This document shows positions 34,236 to 47,152 of a stretch of 64,000 nt of DNA, piece by piece. The position numbers and the translations under genes are program-made. The DNA comes from Exobasidium rhododendri (taxonomy: Eukaryota; Basidiomycota; Exobasidiomycetes; Exobasidiales; Exobasidiaceae). Where the stretch lies: NCBI GenBank assembly GCA_026210745.1, contig CP110630.1, positions 1,798,001 to 1,862,000 of the forward strand. Reading direction: 5' to 3'. Positions within the stretch are counted from its first letter, which is position 1; every line of letters begins with the position of its first letter. Below the pieces are notes generated by a model, which worked only from the letters and a program-made list of their open reading frames with translations, had not been told where the DNA came from and did no database searches.

Positions 34236-36547
34236 ATGTCGGCCACCCTTGGAGTCTCGGAGTCGAGCAAGTCCGGTGGTGCAGTGCCAATAAGACCAGG
34301 TAGAGCCAGCACTCGCTCTTCCTCCACCCGTTCCCATCCTAGGCAGAGAAGCGGCATACATACTGGTGGTGGCTATACTGCTGACTTCGATATTGATGAC
34401 GACGAGGAAGGAGATCTCGATGGGGAAGACGGCGACGATGACGAAGACGATCAAGTAATCACAGGAGAGAATTCTGGCGGCAAGGATCTTATTAATGAAT
34501 CGACACTGAAAAGTGGCTACCTTTGGAAAAGAGGTGAAAAGAGGAAGGTGAGGCATTGATGAGGCGTCTCATTATAATGGAGCAACCTCCTGATGATATC
34601 ACTCCCCTACCCGAACGCAGAATTGGAAGAAAAGGTGGTTCGTCCTGCGGTCGTCGAAACTGTGCTACTACAAGAACGAGAAGGTGAGCCCTAAAGCGAA
34701 TCGCGCTTTCGATCACAGATTCTCATATAGATCACACTGTTCAGGAATACCAACTCTTGCGATTCATCGACATGTCGGACGTGCATACAGTGGCAGCTAT
34801 TGCTTTAAAGAAGAACCAGAACAGTTTCGGCATTGTGACATCAAAGCGACAGTATTACACTCGGGCTTCGAGCGCAAAAGAAATGCAAGATTGGATTGAC
34901 GCTCTGAAAGATGCGCAAGAGCAAGCTCGACAGACGAGCACCTTGAGCAAAGATATGGGCGCCATTGATATAGGTACTTCCTCTGGTAACGAGGGTCCTT
35001 CGGGGCACGTAATTTCTCAAAGGAACGCTTCGGCAAGTCCCAGTCTGCTGCCAATTGACCGTCAACATAGTATCAAGGGTACAAATCATGCTGCACCTAT
35101 TAATATCGTTATACCGGGAAAGGGTCTTTACGCATCTCCTGCTCAAGCTAGGCAGAACAGCACTGGGACGAGCATCATAAGTCCATTGACAGCTACTTCA
35201 GACAGTGAATTAGGCGCGCCATCGGGAGCAGAACAATTTGGTCTTAGTTATGCTAGTTCCACCGGTCAGAGTCTGGCCAGCAGTCCAAATAGAGGCGGCC
35301 CCTTCTATCACTTTGATCTGATTAATAGCGGAGGAGATAGACAGAGCCCGCAGAATCAGTCAGGTGGAGACGATGCAAACGAAGGGCACAGACGGGCCAA
35401 AACGATAAAGAAGGTGGCAAGTGGCAATCGTGATACATCGATCGGAAGTAGCGGAGGGGAAGGATCGACGAGTGTGACTACTGGATGGACAGCAGCAGCA
35501 GGAAGACCACAGCATCAAGCCGCCCAGCATCAACAACAATCGGCTGGCATCTTAAGTAGTAGTGATGAGGATGGTGATGGCGAAGAGGGAGAAGTTTGGG
35601 ATGAAGATGAAGTAGCGGACCGTGCTATGCCCCTACCAGGCTCGACTGGCATTGGCGTGACTCAAGTCAGCCATCCTACGCAACTACCTGGACCTATCAT
35701 CACACCGAATACCCCGTCCAATGCCACCGCTGGAAATCGAAAAGTAGAGTATGAATTTTCCAAGGATCTCAATAAGGTCATTCATCAAGGTTATCTCATG
35801 AAGCAGAGCAGCAGAAGGAAGCAGTGGAGAAAGAGGTGGTTCACTCTGACAAGCACTCATCTCTCCTACACACGAAGTCATATGAGTGGCAAACCCCAAC
35901 GCCAAATCCCACTCACTTCCATCTTAGACGCAATCGAATACGTCTCAAAGAAAGCTGGCACTCACTTGCAATCGCCCTTGCCATCAAGTCCTGGTCCTCA
36001 ATCGCCACCGCTGAATACTAATTCTATAAGCTTTCAAATCGGCAATAGCATGGAGGCTGGAGCTGGCAGCCATGCAGGTACAAGAGAGGGAATGCTCAGC
36101 CCGAGCGATATGAGTGCCATCGGAGCGGCCTCAGCAACGGCATCCACACCGCACCCACTCTTCGCATCAGGAGGCGACTATGTGTCAGAAAGGAGAAACA
36201 GTGGCGCTAATGTGGGGATCGTCCCCGCTCCTCAACCAAAAAGGAAGAAAGAACATTGCTTCAAGATCATCACCCCCAATCGGACCTATGTTGTCTGTGC
36301 ACCTACCGAGGAGGAAGAGATCAAATGGCTGAGTGCATTGCAGGCTCTTCTGGCTCACTGGAGAGGAACAATGGAGGTGGATGCAGAGGCGCCGGCAGCT
36401 ACAGCAGCATCACAGCCAATCCCAGCCGCTTCATACCCTTCGCACCAGACGGTGCCGCAGACATTCATTGGCTCTTCCAGCCCGCCCAAGACAGCCAATC
36501 GTGCACTGCGTAGATTGAGTACGAACGAAGACGTCACTAGCTCATAA
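34236..36547 (+). CDS. Tandem PH-domain protein
   Basis: Predicted membrane/phosphoinositide adaptor. Three exons, 34236-34547, 34621-34683 and 34745-36547, give 725 aa. After a Ser/Arg-rich and very acidic N-terminal region comes PH domain 1 at about residues 88-190 (LKSGYLWKRGEKRK, NWKKRWFVLRSSKLCYYKNE, ending AKEMQDWIDALKDA). A 300-residue Ser/Gln/Asp-rich linker separates it from PH domain 2 at about 500-680 (VIHQGYLMKQSSRRKQWRKR ... HCFKIITPNRTYVVCAPTEE, ending WLSALQALL). PH2 is split by a Ser/Pro/Gly-rich insertion between beta strands. Both carry the KxxxWKKRW basic motif expected for inositide binding. The two-PH layout resembles Opy1-like fungal proteins, but orthology is not established. 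Confidence 0.85.
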
Positions 36548-36999
36548 AGATGCCTCCGTCCCCCCGCCTCCTTTCATGTTCTTCACTCTGATCTGTTCCT
36601 GGCTCATCTAGTCCTTATTGTGTATATCCCCTCATACTACTACCCGATCAATTCAAGGTCTTGCCGCTTACCCACCTCTGCACCTTGCCTTACGTTTGAT
36701 GTTGCTAGCGAAAGCAAAGACTTGATCCAGTTTCTTATGCCCACCCACCCAGTACGATATTCCACGAATGTTCCTTGTAAGATGCGCAGTGCTGAGGATG
36801 AAGATGACAACAACAACGACCACGAAAGGTGGTGAGCTGCGCTCAGCGGCGCAGAGAATGAGGAGCACGAATGAAGCGCGCGCTACGCTTGGCAACTTAA
36901 GACGCGACCCTCTCTGGTCTTTGGTCTCTCTGAGGAAAAATTAAAGACCAACACCTCCCTCCCTCGAGTGAAAAACACAAACGAGGTCAATTTGGCCCG
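36548..36999 (+). other. Intergenic upstream of WRAP73
   Basis: 452 bp containing a GCGC-rich stretch (36838-36895) just upstream of the WRAP73 start. No coding sequence is supported. Confidence 0.4.
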
Positions 37000-38842
37000 A
37001 TGGACTTTACCGATGCATACCGACTCGCACCTTCAACATCAGCGCACAGAAGCTATGCTTATTCGCCAGGGTCTACGTTCTTCTCTACCCTGCATCATAT
37101 AGCAGAGCACGGCACGACAGTGATTCAGGTCCGAGTGAGCACCTCTCTTCAAGTTGTTCGGAATTGGACGATGGAATTCCATGCAACGTCGGCCGACTGG
37201 TCAAGGGATGGTAGTCTTCTCTTGGTTGTGGGAGAGGCAGAATTTGTTGTCTTGGCAGTTGATCCAAGTACGAGTCGTAAACTAGCCAAAGATGACTCGG
37301 AAGGTGTTGTGGCATGTGTCAAGGTTGGAATGGAAGGGTTGTCGAGCGCATGCTGGGTCGGATGCGAAGGTCATGAAGCAGTTTGCAGCTTTTCATCAGA
37401 CGATGTGATAGCAAATATCTACAACGTACGGAATAAAAGTGTCTTCACAATCATTAATTTGAAACGATTAAAGTTATTTTCAAGTCCATCAGTGCAACAT
37501 CTTGCCTTTCTACTTCGTCAAGATGCAAAGGACGGATTAATCATCGTTGCATCTCCCACCTCCCGACACAACAAGTTTTGGGCAACAGATGAGCAATTCT
37601 CGCTGCAGACGAATGACGCAGTCGAGGTAGTTTGGTCGCCTGACGAGAAATATCTGGCCGTCAGAGAGGGTCCTTTGGAGTACAAGGTGCAGATCTATTC
37701 TCCTCTTGGCCTTTTACAATCTAGCTTTCAGATCGACTCGAACGTTACTCAAGTTCAGTCGTCCTTCGTATCCGTACTCGACAGTAATGCAACGACGGAA
37801 AGCGAAAAGGTGTCGGGAGGCGGACTGGGTATTCGAGCAATGCGATGGGCTCCGAACAGTAGTCTGCTTGCAGTGGGAGGGTATGACCAAGCGGTCAGGA
37901 TCTTGGAAAGCAGAGAATGGAGCATGGGCGCTTGTTTAGATCTTTCCAAGAAGGTGGTGGCAGACTGCGAAGCTAGCAAGGTGATGGGTCCTTTGGTGAG
38001 TGCCTGTCCCATCCAGTCTTCCCGCACTGTACTCAAATCGCATGCCTCACTCAGACGGCATGGAGAGAACCCTATGACTGGAAACGCGAAACGGGCGGAC
38101 GAGGGATAGTGGAATGTGAGGATGAAGGAGCGCTCTGTCCTTGATGGCTTGTACGGCCTTGCTCACACAGATTCCACACATAGATGAGCGAGTGGATACA
38201 CCTTTTACACTTCCATCGGTGCGAATCGACATGAGCGCAAATAGCAACTTCAAAACAGGCATCGTTTGGCTGGAGTGGAACCACAATGGCTCCTTGCTCG
38301 CTGTTCGGAATGGTGAGTTGAGGCATCGTGACTTCACACTGCACCATCTCATCTCTCTTCTTCTTTCCCTCTGTTGGAACACACGCGCAGACAACCAACC
38401 TGCTGCCGTCTACGTATACGCTTTCCCGCCTCTCGACCCTCGAGAAGGAGACCAGCGGATACAACCCTATCTCCTGGCTGTAAGCATGCTCTCTTCCTCC
38501 ATCACGTTAGCAGCCTGGAAACCGGTGGCTGCAGATCAAGTCCACCTGCCAGACTCGAGCCTGGCCGTGATCAACGTAGAAGGTCAATCCATCCATCTAT
38601 GGAGCTACCAGGGTGGTCTGTCACCTCGTCAAGTAGTAGAGGCCATCCCTATCCCAATCGGTGAGGATGTGTATATGCATGACGGTGATCAGGCCACGTC
38701 TGACAATGTCTCGTACCCAACAGATGACTTTCAAGCCAGTGACTTTGCTTTCGCTCCCGACGGAAACAAGATCCTCATCACATCCCACGACGACACCTTC
38801 TGCTGTGCTATAGAAGCGGGAAAAGGGCGGCACGCAGCATGA
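37000..38842 (+). CDS. WRAP73: WRAP73/WDR8 homologue (WD-repeat spindle-pole/centrosome protein)
   Basis: WD40 protein that in other fungi and animals acts at spindle poles/centrosomes with a Msd1/SSX2IP-type partner. Exons 37000-37995, 38055-38115, 38184-38312 and 38391-38842 keep phase (545 aa). The intron 38116-38183 is placed at an internal TAG acceptor because the more obvious CAG at 38170 breaks the frame. Recognisable blades: MDFTDAYRLAPST at the N-terminus, TSADWSRDGSLLLVVGEAEF, VVWSPDEKYLAVREGPLEYK, IRAMRWAPNSSLLAVGGYDQ and GIVWLEWNHNGSLLAVRN. The LEYKVQIYSPLG and GGYDQAVRILESREW segments are the WRAP73 signature. Convergent with LEO1. Confidence 0.85.
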
Positions 38843-38956
38843 ACGAGCCGTGTGTGAAGACTTATGTAATGGATAACAGTGCAATATGTGTGTAATATAC
38901 TTAAAGCTTGCCACTTCGATGGAAGGAGCCCTCTCTACTGGATCACTCCTACGTCC

Positions 38957-40654
38957 CTACTCTTCGTCACTGTCAATAACTCTGCGCTTTCTCATCGTGG
39001 CGGCAGATTCTTCAGTCTTGCCCTCTTCTCCTTGCCCTGGCTCCGCTTTGCCTGTCTTACCAGCCCTGCGAAGAGCATCTTTCTTTTCCTGAATAGGTAG
39101 GAGATGAGGTTGGGGGGGGGGCGAATCAGTTCGCAGCCTTTCGTGTACACAATTTCACAGTCACCAAAGCATGGCCAACAAGGAACTTACCATCTCTGCT
39201 TCCATAAGCTCCATCTCGTCTGGTTCTTCATTGACTTCAAGGTCTTCCTCTTGTGACCCCTCTCCATCCAAGTCGTCATCGTTCTCATCATCAACGACAA
39301 AGCCATCGTCGTCGACAGTCTCCTCCAATCCGTCATCGTCTCGAATAGTGCTCCCGACCCCTGCTTCATCTGCACCTCCATAGCCTGCCACATTCCTCCC
39401 TCCTGTTCTCCTCGCACTTCTAGCAGCACTTTCCCAGAATGCATCATCGTCTTCTTCCTCTTTGCCTTTCATTCGTTTCTTTGCGTCTCTCTGCCTCTTC
39501 TGGCTCCTCTTCTTTTCTTCCCTTTCCAGTTTCTCTTTCTCTAATATAGGATCCTCCCTCAATTGAGTCTCCTTGACTAGTGAGCCTTTTTGTTTGCGCA
39601 CTGCTTTAGCCAGTCTCTGATGTGATTCCGAAGCTGTGGACGTCGGTCGGAACGTCAGTGAACCCATTATGGGTGCTTCCGATTGATACATGTTGACTTG
39701 CTCCTGCCCGTCATGCTTGATAAAGAGGTGTGTCAAATGTTGGGCTGGTTGGAGAGGGGCAGATGATGATGAAGAAGAAGAGGAAGGTGGATTCACCCCA
39801 ACATTTTGAGTCCTCTCCGTCGCCTGCGTGATGTCGTAAAATTCGGAACCGAGCTGTAATGAAGAAGACCCATCGCTCCATTTGACAATTCTGGCATTTG
39901 ATTCGGGAATCTTCACGCCTTCCTCGTCTACCTCGTCTGTCCATCGCCATCGGATAGTGTTGCTTGTGGTCAGTAAACTCCGAAGACCAGCGTCATCGAT
40001 TCGAATTCCGTCTTTGTTCTGCAACAATTCATCTTCTTTCTCTTCATCGAATGTATCTTCCTCGAAAACCTCGCTTCGATATTGCAACAGGTTGGGAAGT
40101 CGAGCAAAGTAATGAGAAAGACCCCTCCGAAATGGTAGTGAGGGTAATGTGAAGCTAGCTTCTTGAATCTCAGTCGGAGCTCCATCCGCATCTCTAACTC
40201 CCATAGGCGGCTCTGCAGATGTTTCTCGATGCTCCAGGGCATCGTAAGAACCTACTGATTGCTGAGATGGAGATGGGGAGGCTCGAGGACTGGCGGATTG
40301 TGATGCTCTGCCAGCTGACTGTCTGGTTTGAGACTGAGCTGAAGATGGGCTAGGAGACGCAGAGCTTGAAAGGAGGTTTATAAGAGGCCCTGACGTTAGC
40401 GATCATGCGATGGTATTCCGACACTTCCATACTCACTCGATTTTGCGCCTCTGCCTTGTTGGCCTCGCAATCGCATCTTCGTCCTCGTCCTCCTCGTCAT
40501 CATCTCCAGCTCCGAAGAGATCATCTCCCCCTTCCTCCCCCTCTATCGCTGCCCCTGCCCGCTCCTCTTTTTCCGGAGCTTCATTGATTGCTTCTGCCAT
40601 TTCTTGGTCGCCATTCCCGTTTGTCGACATGTGGTCCCTCGGCGACTCTGACAT
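38957..40654 (-). CDS. LEO1: Paf1 complex subunit LEO1
   Basis: RNA polymerase II elongation factor subunit of the Paf1 complex. Exons 40654-40437, 40364-39191 and 39088-38957 keep phase (507 aa). The N-terminal exon is acidic (DDLFGAGDDDEEDEDEDAIA). The Leo1 core includes LPSLPFRRGLSHYFARLPNL, NTIRWRWTDEVDEEG, the diagnostic ESNARIVKWSDGSSSLQLGS and HLTHLFIKHDGQEQ, then GSLTFRPTSTASESHQRLAK. A Lys/Arg-rich helix (REEKKRSQKRQRDAKKRMKG) and a strongly acidic C-terminus follow. The last exon restores the conserved ending KRRVIDSDEE, which a reading without the final splice would miss. The acceptor of intron 1 (TTTCAAG at 40365) is chosen because the nearer CAG gives a stop. Confidence 0.93.
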
Positions 40655-40679
40655 GATGCTGGGAGGTGAGAGATGAACC

Positions 40680-40910
40680 TCAAAGGTAGGTAGGAAGAAA
40701 GGCATCGACAGCATCCCAAAGCACAATGTCAATGTTCCCGTCCACGCTAGTCTTGTGAAGAGCAGGCTTCCACGTGGCCTTTGCCTCCCCACTAACCTCT
40801 CGGTACGCGGTCCAAGGTCCGTTCGACTGTAGCCCACCATTTACACTTCCACTAGCGGTCTCTATGCACTGCGCACGATTGTGGTACTTGGCAGTCATCA
40901 ACGCCCGCAT
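40680..40910 (-). CDS. Possible small membrane-anchored protein (partial model)
   Basis: From the first ATG (40910) the frame gives 76 aa, beginning MRALMTAKYHNRAQCIETAS and ending near WKPALHKTSVDGNIDIVLWD, then AVDAFLPTYL. The frame is open further upstream to a CAG at about 40986, where it encodes a hydrophobic helix (HRLLFVSLSGASLLILAYMR). This suggests a spliced upstream exon and an N-terminal membrane anchor; I could not fix that exon. The peptide composition looks like real protein (Trp, Tyr and charged residues well spread). It ends only 25 bp before the LEO1 start on the same strand. Family unknown. Confidence 0.4.
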   Translation of the reverse strand: MRALMTAKYHNRAQCIETASGSVNGGLQSNGPWTAYREVSGEAKATWKPALHKTSVDGNIDIVLWDAVDAFLPTYL

Positions 40911-41748
40911 GTACGCTAGAATTAACAATGATGCACCACTCAGTGAGACGAAAAGGAGCCGATGGCAACGTCGTTGGCCCTTGTGAACACCTGCTAGGAC
41001 CTACAACAACAGTCCAGTGGTACGCCTAAGTGGCAGTGAGGCTCCCGCGGAGGCCTGAGCATCACGTTTGCCCTGCCATTTGCTCGCCGATCAACAGGTA
41101 GAGAAGTACTCCTCTCCCTGGCTGAAATCAGCTGCAGGTCGGCTGAGATAGATGTCCCTTCAATATAGCACGCACACATATATACAGGGAAGAGGTGCAG
41201 CTAGCGCGTCGTACTACGAGTAGGCACTCATGAGGCCATGCATAGCCAAGCTGGGGCCTCCTCTGCAGCCATACAGGAAACGAGTCTTCTCTTACGCAAG
41301 CGGTTCGTCCATTGTTACAAAAGTAGACGATTGAAAGGGCGGCGTCGGTGTGAGCAGATCGGATCTGCGACAACGGCCCCTACGTGAGGATGATACCTGA
41401 GATAGAGTGCGGTGATAAATTGCGATTGTCCTTCATTTCATTAGATTATGGTAGGTCAATTCCTTCTTGCAACAGAGCGAACCAATGGTCTGCGACCTGG
41501 CTCTTTGCTACACTCGGATCTACAGATACTGTGCTGATCAGCTTTGATAGTAATAGCTCGATTCCTCTACTCCCGCCTCAGCATTTTTCTTGGAGCAACA
41601 AAAGTCCTGCGCTCGTTTTCTCTTCCATCAATATTGCAAGACTTATCTGACCCAAGCATCCTTCCCGTGATCATACTTCTGAGCAACAACCTAGTAGCTC
41701 CAAGCTCGCCTGTCCGCCATCAAAGGCGATCCTCCGAGTACCGGAGCA
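40911..41748 (+). other. Intergenic upstream of the RhoGEF gene
   Basis: About 840 bp. The left part may contain upstream exons of the minus-strand ORF ending at 40680; the right part holds the RhoGEF promoter. No other coding evidence is seen. Confidence 0.35.
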
Positions 41749-44700
41749 ATGCACAATGAGGCGATACTACCCAATATCAGTACGTCAATGAACCGCACTC
41801 CCAAATCATCCTTCTCCTCACGATTGCGCCTCGCCAGAGGCCCAGCAGCAGCAATTCAAAACCAGAAGCAACAGCAAATCCAACAGCAACGTCAACAGAA
41901 GCAGCAATCTCAGCAGGGAATACGGCAAGCAACTCCGCTACGCCAACAAAGTAGCGTGATCGGTACTGACACTGGATCGTCCATCCTCTTCCCTTCCTCG
42001 TCAGCGAGTCATGGGCCGAGGAAGCATCACAAGGAGCCAACTCAGCACCCCTCACACTATCCGCCTTCCGCTCTCTACGCTCTCGAGCAGGCCAGTCTGA
42101 CATTGTCGCCTTCGGTCACGAATTCGCACGTTCAGGGCAAGTCTCTGAGTCAGGAAGAGGCAGGTGTTCCGCTTCACTCCCACAATCAAGCTTCTTCCTT
42201 CAATCCGAGCGACACCAGGGCAATTCCTACTCTACAGATAGCTCCCATACACTTGGAGACTTATCTTCGCACGTCGAAGGCGTACTCGAGCTCGCCGCGA
42301 TCGGATTCCAGCAGCGAGTTTAGCTTATCAGCAGCCTTTCCCGACGAGGAAAATGCGCCAACAACTGTAGTCCAAGTACCAGCAGGTATAACAGAAGACG
42401 CCGTGGACGACAATCGTAATCGAGATTACAGTACGAAAGGAGACTCGACGCCGACGTCTCAGACTATGAATCCCTTTTTGAGAGTGGCATCACCGGTCCA
42501 CACGCTCGAAGATCAGGCCAAGGCTCGACACGCCAAGCCGGTCAACACAACGGAGGACTGGAACTATGAAGACTACGAAGGGGCACGAGTAAAGTATGCG
42601 ATGAGGAGAAGATCGAAAAGCACGCTCTCGAACGTGCTTATACAAGAGAAAGACGACGGGTCAGAAGATGATGATAGCAGCACATCAAGACGTGGTCCAA
42701 ACGGTGTCTCGCTAACACGACTTCGCTTGCGCAGTATTGCTTCAGCGTCACAGATAAGAACGCACAAGAGTCCTCCTCCTCCTAAAGTGCAATCAAAAAG
42801 AACTAGGGCAACGAATTTTCCGCCCTCTCCAATGACACCAAGACCAGCGATACCGCCTGCAAAGAGTAGTAGGAGCTTTCTGAACCCTTCCGGAAATACG
42901 GAAGAAGGCAACTCTGCTACACTTGCGGGGGAGACGGGCTCTTCTCTGGGCACCATACGACCGCCTCGACCTACCAGACGCTCTCCTTCGCCCATGCATG
43001 CCTTGACAGCAGACGATCGCTCTAAGCCCTGTCCAAAGGACTGTTCTCCGGCCAATGATGACGAGCCCATCTTCGACTTTGTCGGCGGGATCAATTGGGA
43101 GATGTTGAATATCATGAAAGAGTATGATAATGAAATTACAAGCTCGCAGAGAGCAGCAACTTTAGAGGAAGCAGCAGCACGGGACGAAGAATGGGATGGA
43201 ATAGAACAATGGCGAAGTGGGGCTGGGATTGCTTACGAATCTCCTGTCGAGAGACAAGAATTGCACGATGAGCGTTTTGATGAGACTATGCGTCCTGCGA
43301 GTATTGATTCGTCACCGGGTCAAGGGTTGATGCCATCCATGACAGCTCACACCCTGGCTACAGCACGGTCGGATTACAGTCTAGCCACTGCAAAGAGTTT
43401 CCAATCAATGTCGTCTTTCGGTCGTTCTATCTTTACCGCCGTGGGAGACTCACCTAATCCAGTATTCGATCTGCGAAGTAGATCACCTTTGCCGTCATGC
43501 AATCCCAGTGTCGTCCCATCACCCTTGATCGTCGACGATAGGACTGCATTCACTGCAAAGATAGACAGTGCTCGTGCGGATCTGCCAGGTACCTTTCCCG
43601 GATTCCAGTCCAGTCAATCTTTGCTCTATCAACAGACTGTACGGCCTCCGACGTCGACGAAGGTGTCTACTTCTGCCTTTCGATTGTTGCAAGAATCCTC
43701 TTTCCAGTCACCAAGTCGAACCAATGTGTCTCAACCGTCCTCAGAAGTGTTTGAAAGCGCGGACGAAGGCCTAGGCAGTGAATGGTCTCCTCGACCCATC
43801 AAGTCATCGCCACGGAAGAATCTTACTAGACAATACAATGCTCGGAAGAGGGCCTCTCGACTGTTTGGACTTCCCAATGAAAAGGCAGTGGGACTGGGAA
43901 ATTCGATTTTGGAGGACGAGGAGATACGAGGTCAGTCTCCTTTCAGTCTGACAACAGCGCAGCTCATGGCTTTTTCACAAGAGGCAGAAGTAGGCTCGTT
44001 GGACACAGCAGAGCTGCAAAAGAAGCACGAGTACCTCTTAACGACAGATGAAGATACGCTGAAGGAGGGAGACCTACGTACGCCTGATCTCTGGCGGCAA
44101 TCGCAGACGTCCAAAGAAGATGAGTCACTGATCACGCCCGTCAGTGATGCATGGGAAGCGATCAGCAATAGTCGAGATGATCAGAGGAAAGCCTTGAGGG
44201 CACAAGATTACGACGCATCTTATCCCGAAGAAACGAACGAACATGCGCTAGGATTGCATACGACTGCAAACGAGGTGGAAACACGGCTCGACTCGACTCC
44301 AGCACCACCTACTCGACCGATCATCAAACGTAGAAGTAAACGCATCTCATGCCATCGAAGTAAGACCGAAGAGCCTCTCGCAAGAGCGATCAACACCACA
44401 TTCATCAAGCTGTCAAGTTTACCGATCCAGCTGGTCGAAGCCCCCTCCCAGATCTCTTGGAGGAGCAGTCTGACGGCGCAAGAATTTAACGGCTTCGCGG
44501 CTACCTTTGGTAGCAAAGAAATGCATCGTCAAGAAGTCATTGAAGAATTGCTGATCACCGAGTGGAATTTCGTTACCAATCTGAATTCGATACTAAGGAT
44601 CTTTTCTTTGCCTTTACGAAACGCCGACTTGTCCTTTAGCAGAGAGGTTCCACTGGATGTGGCTCGTCTTTTCAATTGGCTGGATGACATCCTGGCTTTT

Positions 44701-46960
44701 CACGTCAAGCTGCTCAAGTCGTTGGACAAGGTGAAGAGTCGTCACCCGAGCGCTCTGATTGTCAGTATCGCTGGAACGCTTCACAAACACATTTCTGGTC
44801 TGTCGATTCATCAGTCGTATCTGGTCAATTTTGAGAGAGTGACCAAATTGATCGACAATATTCGTCGCAGCGAGATTAAAGCCGATTTGAGTAGCTTCGA
44901 TCACATCATCGAGCGTCAGTCAAGGCTCCCGGAATGCCGCGGTATGGGACTGAGCAGCTTTCTGCTGAAGCCAGTACAGCGCTTGATGAAATATCCACTC
45001 TTCTTCAAGGTAGGTGATCTGCGGGACTGAAAGCAGAGCGTGTTGCTTCTGTTGACCAGCTTCGCTCTTACTTCTTCTCCCCACTTCGCAGCAACTGGCC
45101 GAATTGACTCCAGCGGATCATCCTGACCACGAAGAGACACAGCAACTCTGTGTCTTGACAGAGAAGATCATAAGGGACATGAATTGCGTCAAGGCAAGAG
45201 AAGAGGACTACCAGGAGCTAAAGGTGTTAGCGAGTCGCATAAAAGGCTTGCCGGAAGACTTCCACTTAGCTTCTCGTCAAAGGCATCTTTTCAAGCAAGG
45301 TGTGCTACGTAGTGTCGCACTTACGGAGCCGAGTAGCTCGTTGAGCAATCCATTCGACCGATCGTTTGGTCATGCTTCTCCCACGCTATCTTCTAGCCAG
45401 ATTCGCCCACTAGGTCTGTCTGGAAGCGGTATCTCTGCCAACTTGCAATCACCTCGCATTGGAAACGTGCCCCTACCTTCTGTTCTGGACGACAGCCCGA
45501 GCCTTCCTTGGCAGCGATCACCCACTCCGTCTGATGTCTCCTATGCTGGCACGAAATCGGACACAAAGATGTTGCCTTTCCAATCTTCTCTTTCATCTAC
45601 AGGAGTAGACAACAACAGCCTATTCGAGATCAAGAGGAGTACCACTCCTCAACCGCCTCCTTTACGACCAGCCAGTCGTAAGACGTCAATGGCGAACCTG
45701 TTCGCCAGAAGCCATGCAGCGAGTCAAGGACATGGCAAGCAATCCAGCCATGATGAAGGAGAGGGAACGACGATGCATGCCTTTGTATTTGACGACCTAC
45801 TTTTGCTGACGATTCCAGACAGGGAAGATGAAAAGGAAGGCACGACAAAGACCGCGATCAAACAATCGAAGAACAAGAAAAAACAAGGGAATCAAGGTTT
45901 GCAGGCGTCCCCTACCTTGTCGCAGTTGGGAGAAGACAGCGCAAAGTACATCGTCTTGCCAAAGGGAGGTGTCTGTAGGATCCTAGGCGTCACTGCCCGA
46001 TCCAGCGGCAAAGCTGGTGGAACCTCCTCCTCTCTAGTGAGCTTGCTTGAGGTCGAAGTGCTGCCTTTGACAGTGGAGTCAGGAGAAGGATCCAGAAGTA
46101 GCGGCAGTACAGGCAGCATGACGTTCCTCTTTGCGTTTGCAGACGACGCCGGACACCATAAAGGAGGTGGCGGGGGAGGGGGAGCAGAGCTGTGCTGCTC
46201 TTTATGGGAAAAGGCACTGGAAAAGTCCTTCTTGAGCTGCATTCAAGCGAGAAAGAAGCAGTCGCTGCACACACTGGCAGAATTTACCTCGCCCATCTTT
46301 GGTGCTATCGTGAAGCCTCGAGTGACACAGCATGCACTTTCGCTGAACACTGCTCAAGCTGATTGGCCAAGGCGTCAAGAGCATGTAAAGCAGGTTGTCA
46401 TGAACGCGGCAAGATGTGGAGATCGGACGACGTTGACTGCCTTGCTACAAGCAGGTCTGCCCTTCCCTAGATCACCATCACAACAGAGCCTGTCCGACTT
46501 GGCCAATCGAACTGTCGCCACGGTGGAGAACAAGACCTTATCTCCCAGTCGACTGGAAAGAGCATTGCCAGCGCCTCCTCCACCACCACCGCTCATGCAA
46601 GTGCACCATGTACAGAAGTCTCCGTCACAACCAGCATCCTCGAGACGAAGCCCAAATTTGGGAATTTCCGGTCAAAGTCACTTGGAAGTGAGCGAAGTGG
46701 CAAGAGTAGGCGACCTAGGATCCACTAAGACGGCTGTTCGTACATTGGATGAAGAGAGGAGGGAGGAGAAGACGTGGTGGTGTTTGCGGATGAAGGAAAT
46801 CGAGGCAGAAGGGGAATGGAACGACGCGCTGGAGAAGCTAGTCGCATCACGACGAGCAAGACTACAGCAAAGCCAAGTCCAAGCAGCAGTCACTTCCTCG
46901 ACAAACACTTCGACTTCGATGGCGACTCGAGTTCGTAAAGGATTGCCGGTGCTGAAGTAA
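41749..46960 (+). CDS. Large Rho guanine-nucleotide exchange factor (DH-PH)
   Basis: Two exons, 41749-45009 and 45092-46960, 1709 aa. Residues 1 to about 920 are Ser/Pro/Gln-rich and probably disordered, with a polyQ-like stretch near residue 40. The DBL-homology domain starts at about 925 (HRQEVIEELLITEWNFVTNL) and includes the CR3-type helix GLSSFLLKPVQRLMKYPLFF, split by the intron immediately after FFK. A PH-like region follows, with a large Ser-rich insertion, from about residue 1250 (MHAFVFDDLLLLTIPD ... KYIVLPKGGVCRILGV). The helical C-terminal part ends ARLQQSQVQAAVTSSTN. DH domains load GTP on Rho/Cdc42-type GTPases in polarity and cell-wall signalling. The specific target is not determinable; no CH, BAR, RGS or SH3 domain was recognised. 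Confidence 0.88.
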
Positions 46961-47152
46961 TTTGATCTACTTGCGTTAATTGCACAGATCATACCCTGCC
47001 TCTTGCTCGACGTGTGGTCATAGCACAATCCATCCCTCCCCACTTCGTCTCCTTCTATCACTCTGTACTTTGTCATTAGCATATTCTATAGTAAGATTAT
47101 TAAGCGCATTTGCTGTGTGGTAATCGTGTGATTCGCAACAAGAATTTTCTTT

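Noticed and set aside
38116-38170. Use of the first CAG acceptor (38170) in WRAP73
   Set aside because: It gives an immediate stop after the in-phase donor at 38116; the TAG acceptor at 38183 preserves frame and family similarity.
42573-43115. Minus-strand ORF of 180 codons
   Set aside because: Shadow of the RhoGEF disordered region; composition mirrors the opposite strand.
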